Assembly: GCF_024220585.1 (NCBI RefSeq)
Contig: NZ_JAMXKF010000013.1
Location: 62,738 to 126,737 of the forward strand
Source: Dyadobacter diqingensis
Lineage (GTDB): Bacteria > Bacteroidota > Bacteroidia > Cytophagales > Spirosomataceae
DNA length: 64,000 nucleotides
Direction: 5' to 3'
A program made the position numbers and the translations under genes. The notes beneath the pieces were generated by a model. The model was not told where the DNA came from and made no database searches. It saw nothing but the letters and a program-made list of their open reading frames with translations. Below are positions 54,201 through 62,069 of the stretch, piece by piece (within the stretch, counting starts at the first letter, position 1; every line of letters begins with the position of its first letter).

Positions 54201-54478
54201 TTAAGAGAAAATGTTCCGTCGGCACTGGTGCTTGTTCCTACCTGAGTACCTTTTACAATAATACTGACGCCGGGTAACGGATTACTGTTTTCATCAATGA
54301 CCTTTCCTGAAATTGTTTTTTCGAGGTAATTTTTAGAAGCATAAGCGATGGAGCTTTTGTGTAATAAATCGGTATGTCTGCGCGCCAGCGTTTCCTGCGG
54401 GCACAGACAGGCGGCAGCTAATAAAACGCCAAGGGTTTTGGAAATACCCCATTCCGGATATCCGTTACGTTTTTCCAT
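51263..54478 (-). CDS. SusC/RagA family TonB-linked transporter of the GH43 locus
   Basis: A 1071-residue outer-membrane importer, first gene of the operon SusC-SusD-DUF3823-GH43. It has an N-terminal export signal, a carboxypeptidase-like repeat (SGKVIDENSNPLPGVSIIVK), the region EELREVIVVGYGTQSAATVT, the plug motifs IRNMGTPLYVIDGIPSD and AAIYGLRAANGVILVTTKRG, and a barrel ending QQRLLNIGFNLTF. There is no STN domain. A perfect inverted repeat at 54527-54555 lies 49 bases upstream. Confidence 0.93.
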   Translation of the reverse strand: MEKRNGYPEWGISKTLGVLLAAACLCPQETLARRHTDLLHKSSIAYASKNYLEKTISGKVIDENSNPLPGVSIIVKGTQVGTSTSADGTFSLNVANDAQTLTFSFIGYTSQDVAIGNQTSVNVILLPSNEELREVIVVGYGTQSAATVTGAVSNIQAKDLVRTPSIGTSDALVGRVQGITARKADARPGNSTSIQIRNMGTPLYVIDGIPSDAANFNNLGQNDIESISILKDASAAIYGLRAANGVILVTTKRGKAGDGPAKISLSGYYGLQNFTRYPKPANAYQHMRGLVESDVNQGRTPSITPEELAKWKAGTEKGYQSFDYYKMVMRPNVPQYYGSANVSGGTEKISYYLSFGHLNQDALIKDYNFKRTNIQANIESHVTKRLKVGSQISGRIEKRFQVGVPGLDDYFNPFLSIFTMWPTERPYANDNPKYINQTHNVNVNPATYKKDITGYIDELTRVVKGNFYAEYDFDFGLKAKGTYSYGFTNFDFDGFEYTYDAYKYNTEKDTYDVVVGGGNQNPWRERRKRNIVDRFAQFQLSYNKQFGNHDISAVAAYEQSDNVNNYMIVHTVPPNNYIPLMSFANQDYLLDEWNTEARAGYIGRVNYAFKQKYLVEAVGRYDGSFLYAPGKRFGFFPGVSAGWRISEEDFFKGKLENVFSNLKIRASYGRTGSDRLTHLPNDPFVVDPFSYLSGYNFLQGSAIFNGTYNIGVRPRGLPVTTLSWITNVSTNIGIDFGLIGGKLTGQVDLFQRKREGLPAARYDVLLPSEVGYSLPNENLNSDVNKGIEAVLTYKSSVGQVDYTFSANATLSRRKDLDFYKPRFGNSYNEYRDSFVDRWGNINWGYQVEGQFQSQQQIENHKIDNDGQGNRTQLPGDFIYKDINGDGVINNLDERPIGFAEGANPYMSFAFNGSLAYKGFSLFFDFAGASLQSFQRNWELKIPYQNNGTSPHFMLEDRWHREDPFDPNSKWISGTYPALRKDNTSHVNFRKSDFWITNVRYIRLRNIELGYNFDPKLSKKIGLSALRVYVNATNLFSIDNVKKYEIDPEISSGNALVYPQQRLLNIGFNLTF

Positions 54479-54776
54479 TGTGTAAAAATTAAATTAGAGA
54501 TGAGATAGTAAGCAGTGTTCTTGTTGATATTTATTTGTATTGATCAAATAAATATTGTTATAATCATATTTAAAATCGGCAGTACTTTTCCCATTACAAT
54601 ATCCCGACGGAATGTTGTTCTGAGGCTTTCTTAGTACGTTTCTAGGGTGTGAATGAGATTCGCTTTTGGAACGTTAATGTATAAACGTCATTTGCGTTGC
54701 TGGTTTATGATATTTTCATAGGCAATTAGCGTTGATGTGAAATTATGATCGTAAATCTGTTCCAGATGCTATGTAA
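54479..54776. other. Intergenic region upstream of the GH43-locus SusC
   Basis: About 300 A/T-rich bases with no gene. It holds the perfect palindrome at 54527-54555 and must contain the operon promoter, though no exact TAnnTTTG is seen on the minus strand. Confidence 0.5.
54527..54555. promoter_or_regulatory. Perfect 11-base inverted repeat, candidate operator
   Basis: ATATTTATTTG (54527-54537) and CAAATAAATAT (54545-54555) are exact inverted copies with a 7-base centre, 49 bases upstream of the SusC ATG. The A/T richness raises the chance of coincidence. Confidence 0.4.
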
Positions 54777-54808
54777 AAAAGGCCGTTGCCGTTGAGCAAC
54801 GGCCTTTT
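54777..54808 (-). terminator. Terminator of the ThuA/cupredoxin gene
   Basis: Perfect 13-bp stem (54777-54789 with 54796-54808), 6-base loop, with a T-run on the minus strand directly after. It starts 6 bases past the stop codon at 54814. Confidence 0.85.
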
Positions 54809-54813
54809 GAATG

Positions 54814-57800
54814 TTATTCTTTTACTACTTTCATAACTCCCGTCATCAAACGCCAGTGACCTGGGAATGTGCAGACGTAAGGATAATCACCCACTTCTTT
54901 CGGTACCACGAATTTCAAACGATACGTTTGTTCAGGGTTAACCAGTGGTGTCGCCGCAATGATCTGCGGGATATTGGGTACGTAATTTTTCTCAGCACCA
55001 TCTTTTGCTGTGATCATTTTATCAGCAGCAGCACCGATAATGGCTGTGGTTTTTGGTTTTCCAACCACAATGTTGTGCTGCATGGCATCAGGATTTTCAA
55101 AAATAATTTCAACTGTTTTTCCTGCCACCGCTGTAAATTCTGTAACGCTGAATTTCATCTCCTCACGGATCGCTTTGATGCGAACGATCTGAACATTAGG
55201 ATCCGAAGCAACCTCGTCCTTAATGCCATAAGATTCCATTAATGTCGTGAACTTCGCACTCAGGTCATCCTGAATATTACCTTTTACCGATGCCAGTAAA
55301 GTACGGTCTGCATCCGTAGCCGTTTCTTTGCGTTTAGGGTTCCAGGCACCAAGTACACCTTTCAAGACAGCATTTCTGCCTTGTGGATCAAGAGATTCCG
55401 CTGTTTTGATCAGTTCAATAACCTCGTTACCAGAAGCATAAGATGTAAACCCGCGCGTGGCCCTTTCCAACGCAAAGTCTGATAAACGATCAAGACGTTT
55501 TACTTCAAATGATTTGCTTAACGTGTTGTTTTTGTTCTCGTCTTTTTCAGGAACCACGTTATCCACATCTACTGTCGCGGTTACGGTTACCTTTCCGGCT
55601 TCATCGGAAGTAAATCCGAATGTGCTTCTCCATGGCCCGTTATTGCCTTCTGTCAGTTTAATGGTTTCGCCAGGAGCGATACCATTCGTAAGCTGACGGC
55701 TAACATAATTGCTGTTCAAAGAACGGCTTCTGATCCCTACGTTGACAACCGGAACAAGTTCTTTTGGAACGGCAACGCTTCCCTGGTTTGTAATTTCAAT
55801 AACCACCTTGGCATATTCACGTACATAAGGCGTGGCCGGCTCGATGGAGATATTGGTGATCGCAAGTTCCGCAGAACCCTGAACTGTTACTTTGCTGGCG
55901 GTGTGGTTATCATGGTTCATCGATGAATGATCCATGGCCGCTTTTTTAGAATTGTCGCCAGTCGCTTTTTGAGAACCCGCTTTATTTACACGGTCAGCCA
56001 GATATTTCTTACGAAGTTTGCCATCATGTGCATTCAGAATAGCAGCGAAGGCATCCGGCATCCAGCGGTCATCCGCTTGTGCATAAGTATCTAAAAGTCC
56101 TAAAACAGCTGTTTCAACTTCCGGCGTCAATGGAATTTCACTGAAAGCCAATAGGGCGTTTAATATCACCAACGGTTCTTTATCGTGTAGTGCATCAACA
56201 GCAAGTAATGTTTTGGCTGTTGCAGCGTTGCGTGGTAATACCTGAACCGCTGTTTTACGCACTGCATTACTTGGATGTTTCAAAGCAGCCGTTACAGCCG
56301 CCAGAACTTGTGGATCTTCAATCGCATTAAGTCCTTGCAGTGTCCACAAAGCATGAATGGCAGGCGTGTTCAGTCCAACTTCGTCAACCGATTTGTCGTT
56401 TACCAAGGCGATCAACTGAGGAACGACATCCTTTTGTCCACGTTCAACCAATAATCTTTGTGCATGGCGTCTCCATAACATATTGGTATTTTTCAAAGTA
56501 GCCACCAATTCTTCCGGACGACTTTTGCTTAAAGAAACCGGCGTATAAGCAGGTGCTTTTTTGTAGGCAATACGGTATAAACGGCCATGCGTAAAATCTC
56601 TCAAAGGCGTTTCGTAAGCATTACCGGCACCGTTGTCAGATCCTTTTGGTGTAGGGTTATGCTGGATGATGTAGCTATACCAGTCGGCAACCCAAACGGC
56701 TCCGTCCGGACCTACTTCTGCAAACACAGGAGCAACCCATTCATCAGCTCCGGCAAGAAGGTTGAAGCCAAGGTTATCCTCATAATCTGTACCTTTTTTC
56801 GCCATGAAATTCTGGTGCAGAATATGTCCTGTCGGTTCAGAAACGAAGGCAACATTATTCCAGTATTTCTTAGGGAATGCACGGGCAGTGTAAAAATTGT
56901 GTCCCGCAGCAGCAGTAAAGCCGCCAAATACGTCAACCTGACGAACTTTTGGGGTGATCGGCTGCATATCTTTATGTGTATCGGTGCTGCGGCTTCCGTT
57001 ATCCACTTTGCTCGCTCCGAAATAACGGTTTGGAATGGCACTGTACCATCCGTGCGAGTTATTGGCGGTAGAACCAAACAAATCACCTGCTTCGTTGAAA
57101 CCTAATCCCCAGGTATTGTTGGATGTTTTTGCAACCACTTCCATATCCGAACCGTCTGGTTTGAAACGGAAAAGAGCCTGCCCGAAATCAAGCTGCTCGC
57201 TTTTGCCAACCTTTCCTTTGAATCCTGAATAACCTACCGATCCATAAACCCAGTTATCAAACCCATAATGCAGGTTGGATGGTCCTGCATGCGTGTCTCC
57301 CGTTCCAAAACCGCTGAAAAGGACTTTCTTCACGTCAGCTTTGTCGTCACCATTGGTATCCTGAAGGAACAACATATGGGGTGCCTGAGAAACGATCAAA
57401 CCGCCATTGGCAAATACAAGGCCGGTCGGGATACTCAAATCATCCGAAAACTTAGTGAATTTATCCGCTTTTCCATCTTTATCCGTGTCTTCGCAGATCA
57501 GAATATAGTCACTGCCGCCGGTATCCTTTCTTTCGTTCGGATAATCTTTGGTGATCAACACGAATAATCTGCCGCGCTCATCCCATGTCATTGCGATCGG
57601 GTGCATTACGTCAGGCTCATGTGCAAAGACATCCAGCGTGAAATCAACAGGAATCTGGATATGTTTTACCGACTCCTCAGGAGAAAGCGGCAATTGCTGG
57701 AGTTGCGGGCCAGGGCGTTGCTCATAGTTTGGAAGTTTAGCCTCTCTGTATTCAAAAGGTTTCGGTGCCAAAGCCGCGAAAGCCTTCCTGGTGTCGTCGT

Positions 57801-58539
57801 TTACAGCCCAAAGAATTCCTTTTTCGATCAGGTCATGAAAGCCTGGAAGTGCCCAGGTGCGTTCGTCATGTCCATAAGCGGTGTAAAAAACACGTCCTTT
57901 TCCGTGGGTACGAACCCAGGTATAAGGCTCTTTCTCTACGCCCGGCTTATCTTTCGCCTGATCTTTCTGGATAATACGTTCAGTAAGAACGATATTGTCG
58001 GGTTGCAACAAGGTGTGTAAATACGTTTCGTCAACCGTTTTGAAAGGTTTTACACCCGCAATCGCAGGATGATCCGGTTTAGTCCAGACAGGCTGGATGG
58101 TATCCCAGGTGTGTCTCCAGAACTGTCCGCCCATCAGTTTTACAACCTCAGGATTGTTGCGGAAACAGTAGGAAGCACAGTGTACCGGAATAAATCCTTT
58201 TCCGCTGGCTACATAGTCAAGTAATGCTTTTGCCTGCTGAGGCGCAATGGAGTCCCAGTTTGCATAAAGCATTAACGCATCGTATTTGTTCAGTGTTTCA
58301 GGATTAAGGTCATTCAAATCATCCGTGTAGGTGAAATTGATGCCCTTCGGTCCCAAAGCAGCCATAATCTGAGGTGCACGCTCGGCGGACTTATGATGTC
58401 CGTGATCTCCAAGGAAAAGCACCTCAATCCTGCGGCCTTTGACGGCCTCGGTTTTACTCACAGCATTTTGTGAGGATTGGTGAACGGCACACCCCAAAAG
58501 GATAATGCCAAGTAAAAAGGATAAGGCTTTGGTTTTCAT
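54814..58539 (-). CDS. Multidomain lipoprotein: ThuA, PVC-type propeller, HEAT, CARDB, cupredoxin
   Basis: A 1241-residue lipoprotein (lipobox LLGIILLGC). Domains in order: ThuA-like glutamine-amidotransferase fold (about 38-250; IEVLFLGDHGHHKSAERAPQ, FIPVHCASYCF); PVC-type dehydrogenase propeller (about 290-655; CEDTDKDGKADKFTKF, GPSNLHYGFDNWVYGSVGYS); HEAT repeats (about 670-860); a His/Met-rich linker (MDHSSMNHDNHT, near 872); a CARDB-like Ig domain (about 893-1010); and a C-terminal type 1 copper domain (about 1116-1241) with ligands His in MQHNIVVG, Cys and His in VCTFPGHW, and Met in LMTG. No CxxCH heme site is present. It is probably a periplasm- or surface-facing oxidoreductase acting on sugars or glycosides, with copper as electron carrier. 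Substrate unknown. Confidence 0.83.
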   Translation of the reverse strand: MKTKALSFLLGIILLGCAVHQSSQNAVSKTEAVKGRRIEVLFLGDHGHHKSAERAPQIMAALGPKGINFTYTDDLNDLNPETLNKYDALMLYANWDSIAPQQAKALLDYVASGKGFIPVHCASYCFRNNPEVVKLMGGQFWRHTWDTIQPVWTKPDHPAIAGVKPFKTVDETYLHTLLQPDNIVLTERIIQKDQAKDKPGVEKEPYTWVRTHGKGRVFYTAYGHDERTWALPGFHDLIEKGILWAVNDDTRKAFAALAPKPFEYREAKLPNYEQRPGPQLQQLPLSPEESVKHIQIPVDFTLDVFAHEPDVMHPIAMTWDERGRLFVLITKDYPNERKDTGGSDYILICEDTDKDGKADKFTKFSDDLSIPTGLVFANGGLIVSQAPHMLFLQDTNGDDKADVKKVLFSGFGTGDTHAGPSNLHYGFDNWVYGSVGYSGFKGKVGKSEQLDFGQALFRFKPDGSDMEVVAKTSNNTWGLGFNEAGDLFGSTANNSHGWYSAIPNRYFGASKVDNGSRSTDTHKDMQPITPKVRQVDVFGGFTAAAGHNFYTARAFPKKYWNNVAFVSEPTGHILHQNFMAKKGTDYEDNLGFNLLAGADEWVAPVFAEVGPDGAVWVADWYSYIIQHNPTPKGSDNGAGNAYETPLRDFTHGRLYRIAYKKAPAYTPVSLSKSRPEELVATLKNTNMLWRRHAQRLLVERGQKDVVPQLIALVNDKSVDEVGLNTPAIHALWTLQGLNAIEDPQVLAAVTAALKHPSNAVRKTAVQVLPRNAATAKTLLAVDALHDKEPLVILNALLAFSEIPLTPEVETAVLGLLDTYAQADDRWMPDAFAAILNAHDGKLRKKYLADRVNKAGSQKATGDNSKKAAMDHSSMNHDNHTASKVTVQGSAELAITNISIEPATPYVREYAKVVIEITNQGSVAVPKELVPVVNVGIRSRSLNSNYVSRQLTNGIAPGETIKLTEGNNGPWRSTFGFTSDEAGKVTVTATVDVDNVVPEKDENKNNTLSKSFEVKRLDRLSDFALERATRGFTSYASGNEVIELIKTAESLDPQGRNAVLKGVLGAWNPKRKETATDADRTLLASVKGNIQDDLSAKFTTLMESYGIKDEVASDPNVQIVRIKAIREEMKFSVTEFTAVAGKTVEIIFENPDAMQHNIVVGKPKTTAIIGAAADKMITAKDGAEKNYVPNIPQIIAATPLVNPEQTYRLKFVVPKEVGDYPYVCTFPGHWRLMTGVMKVVKE

Positions 58540-58557
58540 TTAGTTATTTAAAATTGT

Positions 58558-58570
58558 TTGTAAGCTTTTA
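58558..58570. repeat. 13-base direct repeat, copy 1
   Basis: TTGTAAGCTTTTA, identical to bases 59795-59807. Both copies lie 19 to 28 bases upstream of the ATG of a minus-strand gene. Confidence 0.35.
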
Positions 58571-58620
58571 AATATTATGGTGTCCGGTACCTTGTTTTCG
58601 GTGCCAGGCACCCTAATATT
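58571..58620. repeat. Long intergenic hairpin between the Gfo/Idh and ThuA genes
   Basis: AATATTA plus GGTGTCCGGTACC (58571-58591) pairs with GGTGCCAGGCACC plus TAATATT (58600-58620) around an 8-base loop, with two mismatches and two G-U pairs. No T-run follows on either strand. It sits in the 103-base gap between two minus-strand genes. Confidence 0.5.
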
Positions 58621-58642
58621 TGGAACACCAAAAATCAATATT

Positions 58643-59767
58643 TTACGCGTTCTTAAAATCAGGCAGCTGAATCAAAGCGCCGCCTTGCAAAGCAGATTCG
58701 TGAGCCAAAATCCCGACGCTTGTCCAGTTTGCCGACTGCCATGCATTCGGGAAAGGATCGCGTCCTTCAACCAAAGCCGTAAGGAATTCGTGGGCCAAAT
58801 GCGGGTGAGAGCCTCCGTGGCCGCCACCTTGTACGAATGACAAGTGCGAGTTATCATCCAGGTCATAAACACCGTGACCTGTAAATTGCTGGATTTCTTC
58901 TGGCAACAAATGCGCGTAATCCGGTGTTTTTACATGTTCAGCGATTTCATGCTCAGGTTTTTTAGCCGTGTGGATCACCGGATCTTCGCCTTCGATCAAT
59001 GGCCATTCAAAAGATTTTTTACTTCCGTACACCTCAAAACTTTCACGATACTGGCGTGCCACGTCGAAAAGAGAACGATATACATAAGCTGACAAGTCGC
59101 TGTCTTTGAATTTGATATGTGCAGACTCAACCGCGAACGGCGAGTTATGGATTTTAGCAAGGTCTTCACTGATGGTACCGGATCCGAAACAAGAAACATA
59201 TTCTGCTTCCAGTTTAAGCAAACCTGCCACAGGTCCTACGCAGTGCGTTGCATAGTGCATCGGAGGCAAACCTGGCCAGTAGTCAGGCCATCCTTCCATA
59301 TCCTGCTGGTGACTTGCTTTCAGGAACTGTACTTTTCCAAGTTCTCCTTTTTCGTAAAGTTCTTTCACAAACAGGAATTCACGTGCATAAACCACGGTTT
59401 CCATCATCATGTACTTTTTGCCGGTTTCTTTACAAGCCTTCACAATTTCCAGACAATCCTCAACGCTGGTAGCCATGGGAACCGTACAAGCTACGTGTTT
59501 ACCGGCGCGTAGTGCTTTCAAAGTCTGTTCCGCGTGATTTGGGATAGGCGAGTTGATGTGAACCGCATCTACTTTTGGGTCATTCAAAAGGTCGTCGTAA
59601 CTTGTGTAACGAACATCGATACCATATTGATCGCCCACAGCGTTTAATTTTGACTCTGTACGCTGACAAATCGCATACATATTCGCATTGGGGTGACGCT
59701 GATAGATAGGGATAAATTCAGCTCCGAAGCCGAGACCAACAATAGCAATGTTAATTTTTTGTGACAT
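58643..59767 (-). CDS. Gfo/Idh/MocA-type protein lacking the EKP lysine
   Basis: A 374-residue cytoplasmic NAD(P)-binding protein with Rossmann motif IAIVGLGFGAEFIPIYQ. Where the family has the catalytic EKP, this one reads KHVACTVPMATSVEDC: the Glu-Lys pair is Thr-Val. The second-domain histidine (MHYATHCVGP) is kept. A subgroup of Gfo/Idh proteins in Bacteroidota carries the same change, so it is a real subfamily rather than an error. It lies 103 bases ahead of the ThuA/cupredoxin gene on the same strand, with a long hairpin between, and the two are likely functional partners in sugar oxidation. Confidence 0.85.
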   Translation of the reverse strand: MSQKINIAIVGLGFGAEFIPIYQRHPNANMYAICQRTESKLNAVGDQYGIDVRYTSYDDLLNDPKVDAVHINSPIPNHAEQTLKALRAGKHVACTVPMATSVEDCLEIVKACKETGKKYMMMETVVYAREFLFVKELYEKGELGKVQFLKASHQQDMEGWPDYWPGLPPMHYATHCVGPVAGLLKLEAEYVSCFGSGTISEDLAKIHNSPFAVESAHIKFKDSDLSAYVYRSLFDVARQYRESFEVYGSKKSFEWPLIEGEDPVIHTAKKPEHEIAEHVKTPDYAHLLPEEIQQFTGHGVYDLDDNSHLSFVQGGGHGGSHPHLAHEFLTALVEGRDPFPNAWQSANWTSVGILAHESALQGGALIQLPDFKNA

Positions 59768-60066
59768 ATTAAAGTAAAGGATTAAAGATTCGGATTGTAA
59801 GCTTTTATGGTTTTAAATACTGAGCGTTTGCATGAAGTTTTGATGCGTTTTGCGCTACAACTCGCGTTGCAAATTGTATTATGCTGGGCTCTTTTATTAA
59901 CAATACAATTTTACAGCAAAATAATGCTAAAAACTTTACGTCTTTTGATTAGTACTGGCTGTATTTTGACTTGTTTTTGTATGTCTGTCTCCTTTTTGGC
60001 AAAATAAAGCTATAAGAGAATGTCGGACTCAGTATTATTTTAAATAAATTTAGTAACTTATAAAGT
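59768..60066. other. 299-base divergent intergenic region
   Basis: Separates the Gfo/Idh gene (minus) from the GNAT gene (plus). It is A/T-rich with no credible gene. It contains the second copy of the 13-base repeat at 59795-59807. Confidence 0.5.
59795..59807. repeat. 13-base direct repeat, copy 2
   Basis: TTGTAAGCTTTTA, 27 bases upstream of the ATG of the Gfo/Idh gene; identical to 58558-58570. Confidence 0.35.
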
Positions 60067-60621
60067 ATGATCAGACCGGCTAAACCCGAGGATGCGGCCG
60101 CTGTGGCGCCCTTGATGATTCTGGCAATGGGGCATATTGCAGGCATATTTGCACGATCGGAAAACCATGAAGATGCCATTCCGTTTTTTGATGCATTTTT
60201 CAGACAGGATAACAATCAGTATAGTTATGTTAACACGCTGGTATTCGAAAATGAAGCCGGCGTTGTGGGTTCTGTAACGGGTTACGACGGGAAGCTACTT
60301 CGCTCATTACGGCAGCCGATCCTGGATGAACTGCATAAATCAGACCCTGATTTTTCACCCAATGATGAAACGGAAGCCGGTGAATATTATCTGGATTGTG
60401 TCAATGTTCATGCAAATCATCAGGGAAAGGGAATTGGGAAATTGCTGATCAATGCTTTTTGTGCACATGCCCGTCAACTCGGTTACCACCGCGTAGGTTT
60501 GATCGTAGATTTAGAGAATCCCGCTGCCAAAAGACTTTATGAAAATTTGGGATTCGCGGCGGCAGGCGAGAAAGATTTCATGGGGCATCAGTATTATCAC
60601 ATGGTCAGGGAAATGAATTGA
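60067..60621 (+). CDS. GNAT family N-acetyltransferase
   Basis: A 184-residue acetyl-CoA-dependent acyltransferase. The cofactor-binding loop is HANHQGKGIGKLLINAFCAH (the Q/RxxGxG/A motif), preceded by YYLDCVNV and followed by VGLIVDLENPAAKRLYENLG, the usual closing motif of the family. The N-terminus IRPAKPEDAAAVAPLMILAM is also standard. The acceptor cannot be read from sequence. A short palindromic hairpin with T-rich tail follows at 60638. Confidence 0.9.
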   Translation: MIRPAKPEDAAAVAPLMILAMGHIAGIFARSENHEDAIPFFDAFFRQDNNQYSYVNTLVFENEAGVVGSVTGYDGKLLRSLRQPILDELHKSDPDFSPNDETEAGEYYLDCVNVHANHQGKGIGKLLINAFCAHARQLGYHRVGLIVDLENPAAKRLYENLGFAAAGEKDFMGHQYYHMVREMN

Positions 60622-60637
60622 TGATTATTTTAGTCAG

Positions 60638-60663
60638 CTAAATAGATTTAGCTTCGTTTTTGA
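60638..60663 (+). terminator. Possible terminator after the GNAT gene
   Basis: AGCTAAAT (60638-60645) and ATTTAGCT (60648-60655) form a perfect inverted repeat with a 2-base centre, followed by TCGTTTTT. Confidence 0.45.
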
Positions 60664-60721
60664 TACTGCATTTCAAAAACAGTAACTTGTGTCTTCCTAA
60701 ACCTCATAAAAGTTTTTTTGA

Positions 60722-61993
60722 ATGAAACCTCGTCTTATTTCTCTGGATGTCCTTCGCGGACTCACCATTATTCTCATGACGATCGTCAATAATCCCGGAG
60801 ATTGGGGGCATGTGTATTCGCCGCTGTTACATGCGGAGTGGCACGGTTGCACGCCGACGGATCTGGTATTTCCTACTTTCCTTTTTATTGTCGGTGTTTC
60901 GGTGGTGCTGGCTACTCCTGGTAAAAATCTGAATATTCATACACTGCAAAAGATTATAACCCGAACGTTAAGGATTTTCTGCCTTGGTCTGTTTTTAAGT
61001 TTTTTCTCAAAAATCAATGCTTTTGGGTTGGAAGGTTTACCGCTTCTCGGCATCAGGCTGACCATCACAGCCGTTGTGGTCGTGGCCTTGTTCAGTGACT
61101 ATGACCGGAAACTTCAATTTTATGCAGCTGTTATTGCTTTTCTGACGATGATGATTCTTGCATTCGGAGGTTTTGCTGATTATGAAACGGTACGTATTCC
61201 GGGTGTTTTGCAGCGCATTGCCATTGTTTACCTGATCGTGTCCTTATTATATCTGAAAACGACCTGGAAAACACAGGCGATTATCGGTGTTGTGGTGTTG
61301 TTGGCATATTGGGCTTTGATGACGTTAATTCCTGTTCCCGGCATTGGGACGCCAAATTTTGAAAAAGGTACTAATCTGGCGGCCTGGCTGGATAACTACC
61401 TGCTCCCGGGACATTTGTGGGCTACTTCCGAGACCTGGGATCCGGAAGGAATTCTCAGTACGCTTCCGGCGATTGGAACGGGTATTGCCGGACTTTTGGT
61501 CGGGACTTTGTTGACAAACTCTTTTTCCAAGGACAAAAAAGCATCGTATCTGTTGATCGCAGCCGTGTCCGCTATCGTTGTCGGGCAGCTTTGGAATATT
61601 GTTTTTCCTATCAATAAGGCGCTTTGGACGAGTTCCTATGTGTTGTACGCGGCAGGACTCGCCTCGCTTTGCCTGGTTGTTCTGTATTACCTGATCGATG
61701 TTTTGGGGATTTCCGGCTGGACGAAATTTTTTGTCATTTTTGGTGTAAACCCGATGGTGGTTTTTTTCTTCTCCGGGATTATTCCGCGGGTTCTGAGCAG
61801 CATTAAAGTGGGGCATCCCGCTGATCCGGGGAATGAACCGATCGGTTTACAGGCTTATTTTTATGAGTTTCAGTTATCTCCGCTTTTTTCGGACCCGATT
61901 AATGCCTCACTCGCTTATGCGCTCCTATACCTTACCCTGTGGTTTGTGATTTTGTATATTCTTTACAGGAATAAACTGGTGTTTAAGGTTTAG
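60722..61993 (+). CDS. DUF5009/HGSNAT-like membrane acyltransferase
   Basis: A 423-residue inner-membrane protein with about eleven helices, related to the catalytic domain of heparan-alpha-glucosaminide N-acetyltransferase. The N-terminal signature RLISLDVLRGLTIILMTIVN is followed by LLHAEWHGCTPTDLVFPTFL, holding the conserved histidines of the first periplasmic loop, and FLFIVGVSVVLA. In the human enzyme this family moves an acetyl group from acetyl-CoA across the membrane to a sugar amine. Bacterial members are mostly uncharacterised. It lies 76 bases ahead of the GH125 gene, which favours a role in glycan handling. Confidence 0.82.
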   Translation: MKPRLISLDVLRGLTIILMTIVNNPGDWGHVYSPLLHAEWHGCTPTDLVFPTFLFIVGVSVVLATPGKNLNIHTLQKIITRTLRIFCLGLFLSFFSKINAFGLEGLPLLGIRLTITAVVVVALFSDYDRKLQFYAAVIAFLTMMILAFGGFADYETVRIPGVLQRIAIVYLIVSLLYLKTTWKTQAIIGVVVLLAYWALMTLIPVPGIGTPNFEKGTNLAAWLDNYLLPGHLWATSETWDPEGILSTLPAIGTGIAGLLVGTLLTNSFSKDKKASYLLIAAVSAIVVGQLWNIVFPINKALWTSSYVLYAAGLASLCLVVLYYLIDVLGISGWTKFFVIFGVNPMVVFFFSGIIPRVLSSIKVGHPADPGNEPIGLQAYFYEFQLSPLFSDPINASLAYALLYLTLWFVILYILYRNKLVFKV

Positions 61994-62069
61994 AAAATAG
62001 TGTCCGTATTTTTTACCTAAATTGCTTCTTTAAAATTTTTTAAGAATTCAGAGTACGATTAATTTCAGA

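Noticed and set aside
59807..60007. 66-residue plus-strand hydrophobic frame upstream of the GNAT gene
   Set aside because: A/T-rich, low-complexity, no start context; more likely chance in intergenic DNA.
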